Source: Campylobacter sp. UBA1713 (GTDB lineage Bacteria > Campylobacterota > Campylobacteria > Campylobacterales > Campylobacteraceae). From it: a stretch of 15,652 nucleotides of DNA. Position 1 is the stretch's first letter, and each line of letters starts with the position of its first letter. Under the pieces are notes generated by a model that was not told the DNA's origin, made no database searches, and saw only the letters and a program-made list of their open reading frames with translations. Both the position numbers and the translations under genes were made by a program. Positions 13,327-15,652 of this stretch are shown in pieces. The stretch spans positions 4,553 to 20,204 of the forward strand of contig DCIZ01000155.1 of NCBI GenBank assembly GCA_002317305.1, given 5' to 3'.

Positions 13327-15174
13327 ATGAAACCACTCTACATTTCTAGCAAAGACCTAGACCTTGCAGCCGTGAACAAAGGGCTTACAGAGCTCGTCCT
13401 CCAAGAGAACGCCGCAGTGGCACTTGCACGCAAAATTCGCAAAAATGTCCCCAAAAATTCACGAATTTTAGCCATTTGTGGCAGTGGCAACAACGCCGCA
13501 GACGCCATCGCCGCACTCAGAATGCTACAAGGCAGCTACAAATGCGAAGTGATGCTCACAAAAGAGAACCTAAACCAAAACGCCCAGACACAGCTAAACA
13601 TCGCCATAAATTATGGCGTAACGACCACAACCAAATTTTACGAGAGTAAAAACTACGCGGCGTTTGTCGATGGCGTTTTTGGTAGCGGACTAAAAGGCGA
13701 AGTCCCGCCAGAGATAGCCTTGCTTTTTGACCGCATAAACCGCCTAGACACCTTTAAGCTTTCAGTAGACACGCCGAGCGGAATCGACGAAGAAGGACGC
13801 GTAAGAGGTGCGGCATTTTGTGCCGATGCGACTGTAAGCATGGGCGTTTTGAAACTCGGGCTTTTTAGCGACATGGCAAAGGATTTTGTGGGCAAAGTGA
13901 GCGTGGCAAATTTGGGCGTAGAGAGTGCGCTTTTTGGCGAAGGCGACAAATTTAAAGTAGACAAATTTGGCGAAAAACATGGCAAACAAAAGTGCGACTT
14001 TTTGCTAGAAAGCGAAGATCTCATCCGTCCAAAACGAAATTTTAAAAACTGCCATAAAGGTGACTTTGGGCACGCTTTTGTAGTCTGTGGCGAGATGGAT
14101 GGTGCGGCAAATTTAGCCTCACTTAGCGCGCTTCGTGTGGGAGCAGGGCGTGTGAGCATGGTTTTTTGCGATGAGTTTGATTCTACAGCTGTGCAATCAC
14201 AAAAAGAAAAAAGCAAAGAGCTTGCCGTGCGAGAAAAGACGGCAAATGTCGTAAAAAGCACAGGCGGTTTTGGCGATTCGGCTAAAAATTTCGAATTTAG
14301 CACAGACAAAAACGCAAATTTCATAGACATAAACGACTCAAGCGTTAGCGAAGTCAAATTTGAAAATGGCTTTGACGAGTCTTTTGGTGGCGGGTTTAAC
14401 AGCGGTGGTTTTGGCGCTGGTTTTAGTAGCGGTTTTGGTGGCGGTGTCGGGTTTGTAGAGATAGACAGAGGCGTAGCAGGCGTAGAAATTTCTAGCGAGC
14501 GCGGCGATGGTTTAAACGGAGCTCGTGGCAGAAAAGAGGGCGCTTCTAGTGTTGACAGTGAAAAAGATGCGGCAAAAAGCGGCGGTGAAGGGGGCAAAAA
14601 AAGCGGCGTGGTTAGAGAGCCAAAAAGCATCTCTGTCATGAAAAAGCGAAGTTTTGAGGGGGCAACGGCGGTTAGCGTGGGTTCTGGGCTGGGAAGTGCG
14701 GAGTTTGACCTGGCTAGTGTGGCAAATTTGCCTTGCGTTTTGGACGCGGACGTGTTTTACAAAAAAGAGATTCTTGCGTTTCTTGACAAAAAAGATACCA
14801 TTCTTACGCCACATCCAAAAGAATTTGCCGCGCTTTTGGGCGTTAGCACGCGTGAAGTGGTGGAGAATCGTTTTTCGCTCGCACGCAAATTTAGCCGTGA
14901 GCACAAAGCGGTTTTGGTTTTAAAAGGGGCAAACCCTCTCATCGCTTATGCTGGAGTGCTTTATGTGGCACACACTGGCACGCCCGTGCTGGCAAAAGGC
15001 GGCAGTGGCGACGTGCTAACTGGCATAATAGTCGGGCTTTTGGCACAAGGCTACTCACCGCTAGAAGCAGCACTAAATGGCGTTTTGATGCACATCGAGG
15101 CAGCGCGTGCGTTTAAGGGAAATGACTTCTCTATGACACCTGAAGACCTTGTGGAGTGTTTGCGTTTTGTGTGA
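13327..15174 (+). CDS. nnr: Bifunctional NAD(P)H-hydrate repair enzyme (epimerase/dehydratase) with large insertion
   Basis: Nnr repairs hydrated, inactive NAD(P)H. The N-terminal YjeF-like domain epimerises NAD(P)HX, and the C-terminal ribokinase-like domain dehydrates it using ADP. N-terminal marks are CGSGNNAADA (51-60), DGVFGSGLKG and VDTPSGID (147-154). C-terminal marks are HKGDFGH (243-249), LDAD (472-475), LTPHPKEF (493-500), KGAN (533-536) and GGSGDVLTG (558-566, catalytic D562). The usual GNNGGDG loop reads GNNAADA. Between residues about 285 and 432, in the middle of the dehydratase domain, lies a roughly 148-residue Gly/Ser/Phe/Lys-rich insertion with GGGF-type repeats. This explains the 615 residues against about 460-500 for the family. 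The flanking domain aligns on both sides, so the frame is intact. AAGGAC supports the start. Confidence 0.93.
   Translation: MKPLYISSKDLDLAAVNKGLTELVLQENAAVALARKIRKNVPKNSRILAICGSGNNAADAIAALRMLQGSYKCEVMLTKENLNQNAQTQLNIAINYGVTTTTKFYESKNYAAFVDGVFGSGLKGEVPPEIALLFDRINRLDTFKLSVDTPSGIDEEGRVRGAAFCADATVSMGVLKLGLFSDMAKDFVGKVSVANLGVESALFGEGDKFKVDKFGEKHGKQKCDFLLESEDLIRPKRNFKNCHKGDFGHAFVVCGEMDGAANLASLSALRVGAGRVSMVFCDEFDSTAVQSQKEKSKELAVREKTANVVKSTGGFGDSAKNFEFSTDKNANFIDINDSSVSEVKFENGFDESFGGGFNSGGFGAGFSSGFGGGVGFVEIDRGVAGVEISSERGDGLNGARGRKEGASSVDSEKDAAKSGGEGGKKSGVVREPKSISVMKKRSFEGATAVSVGSGLGSAEFDLASVANLPCVLDADVFYKKEILAFLDKKDTILTPHPKEFAALLGVSTREVVENRFSLARKFSREHKAVLVLKGANPLIAYAGVLYVAHTGTPVLAKGGSGDVLTGIIVGLLAQGYSPLEAALNGVLMHIEAARAFKGNDFSMTPEDLVECLRFV
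14380..14455 (+). repeat. Gly/Phe-rich coding repeat inside the Nnr insertion
   Basis: Imperfect units encode GGGF, SGGF, GAGF and SSGF. The 17 nt at 14429-14445 (GCGGTTTTGGTGGCGGT) also occur, reverse-complemented, in the methyltransferase repeat at 5488-5504. Confidence 0.7.
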
Positions 15175-15196
15175 TTTGGAAAATGGAGTACGGAGT

Positions 15197-15242
15197 TTGG
15201 TTTTTTTTGATTTTAGCCAAATTTCGTAAAATGCGAAAAAGC
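15197..15242. repeat. Element D, copy 3
   Basis: TTTTGATTTTAGCCAAATTT followed by CGTAAAATGCGAAAAAGC, as in copy 2. Here it precedes, rather than follows, a family A element. Confidence 0.75.
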
Positions 15243-15250
15243 GGTGCGAA

Positions 15251-15332
15251 GCCGTCATTCTGAGGGGAGCGTAAGCGACCCGAAGAATCCCCCGCCTGGC
15301 GAGGGCGAAGAATCGTCAAATTTAGCTAAAAG
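15251..15332. repeat. Family A left half, copy 6
   Basis: GCCGTCATTCTGAG, then an AGCG-TAA-GCGA insert inside GGG/CCC, then GAAGAATCCCCCGCC. The right half is missing and the sequence passes into a CCGTTTT-type array. Confidence 0.8.
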
Positions 15333-15346
15333 CGAATTTACACAAA

Positions 15347-15384
15347 TTCCGTTTTCTGTTTTCCGCATTCCGTTTTCTGTTACC
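15347..15384. repeat. CCGTTTT-type minisatellite before family A copy 7
   Basis: Units CCGTTTTCTG and CCGCATTCCGTTTTCTG lead into TTACC and the A element, as at 9560-9597. Confidence 0.7.
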
Positions 15385-15541
15385 GCCGTCATTCTGAGGG
15401 GAGCGTAAGCGACCCGAAGAATCCCCCGCCTTTTAAGCGAGTAGAATCGTCAAATTTACAAAAAAGTAAATTTCAAAGATTCTACTCCATAAAATTTCAG
15501 GGGATTCTTCGGTCGGCAAAAGCCTCCCTCAGAATGACGGC
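15385..15541. repeat. Family A nested palindrome, copy 7 (complete)
   Basis: 157 bp with all three nested stems and an apex hairpin AAATTTAC/GTAAATTT. The left mini-hairpin is AGCG-based and the right one is GGC-AAAA-GCC. Confidence 0.92.
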
Positions 15542-15613
15542 GTTGTTTTTAGCTTTTTTGTAAATTTGACGAATTTCCGTTTTCTGCTCTCCGTTTTCCG
15601 TTTTCCGATAGGT

Positions 15614-15631
15614 AAAAAGCTAACGCTTTTT
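15614..15631. repeat. Small conserved hairpin AAAAAGC-TAAC-GCTTTTT, copy 3
   Basis: Stem and loop identical to the other two copies, 5 nt before the third 54-nt hairpin. Confidence 0.75.
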
Positions 15632-15636
15632 TTGTA

Positions 15637-15652
15637 GTCCCGCTGCCGTTTT
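15637..15652. repeat. 54-nt hairpin element B, copy 3, cut by window end
   Basis: GTCCCGCTGCCGTTTT matches the first arm of copy 1 with C to T at element position 8. Only the first 16 nt are in the window. Confidence 0.8.

Larger units (their letters stand above)
15175..15652. other. Gene-free repeat block downstream of nnr
   Basis: No credible gene. The modules are diverged heptamers (GGAAAAT, GGAGTAC, GGAGTTT, about 15180-15198), element D, half A, a CCGTTTT-type array, a complete A, a second CCGTTTT-type array (about 15576-15607), the small hairpin, and the first arm of a third 54-nt hairpin cut by the window end. Confidence 0.8.

Noticed and set aside
13653..14639. 328-codon open frame on - inside nnr
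   Set aside because: It mirrors nnr codon structure and is Pro/Ser/Lys-rich low complexity. nnr motifs are intact on the other strand.
15175..15652. Insertion sequence with transposase
   Set aside because: Terminal inverted repeats exist, but no transposase frame or catalytic motif lies in or near any repeat block in the window.

Overview
The window looks like chromosomal DNA from a Campylobacter-type organism (Campylobacterota), probably one of the higher-GC species rather than C. jejuni. Three things suggest this: the N-terminus of Mfd, the order ftsH / phosphatidylserine-decarboxylase-like / pssA (known to me from Campylobacter and Helicobacter), and the very frequent 'aaatttg' words. The species is inferred, not proven.

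Layout. (1) 1-3376: a worn repeat, then mfd (transcription-repair coupling factor) on +. (2) 3377-6438: an accessory block. It holds a very AT-rich + strand gene with a PD-(D/E)XK nuclease signature, converging on a - strand set: a gamma-class N6-adenine DNA methyltransferase and a small exported protein whose signal peptide is broken by one base in a poly-A run. (3) 6566-8817: pssA and leuA on -, overlapping by 4 nt. (4) 8818-9921, 10549-11140 and 15175-15652: gene-free blocks made of a few interspersed palindromic repeat families. (5) 9922-10548: a membrane protein of the phosphatidylserine decarboxylase family that lacks the catalytic His and Ser. (6) 11141-13144: ftsH on -. (7) 13327-15174: divergent nnr (NAD(P)HX epimerase/dehydratase) with a large Gly/Phe-rich insertion.

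ftsH, the decarboxylase-like gene, pssA and leuA lie in the same direction. They look like an old compact operon later split by two repeat blocks of about 0.6 and 1.1 kb. PssA makes phosphatidylserine. The decarboxylase-like neighbour probably no longer catalyses the next step.

The strongest unusual signal is in the repeats. Two full copies of a 54-nt hairpin (9366-9419 and 10712-10765) differ at eight positions. Six of these form three complete base-pair replacements, and the other two repair mismatches. A third copy is cut by the window end and allows a direct prediction. Around it lie inverted heptanucleotide minisatellites (GGAAAAC-like) and a second family of about 150-bp nested palindromes. 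Other points to check are in-frame tandem repeats in the methyltransferase, a 148-residue insertion in Nnr, and a possible unlinked-type restriction-modification pair.
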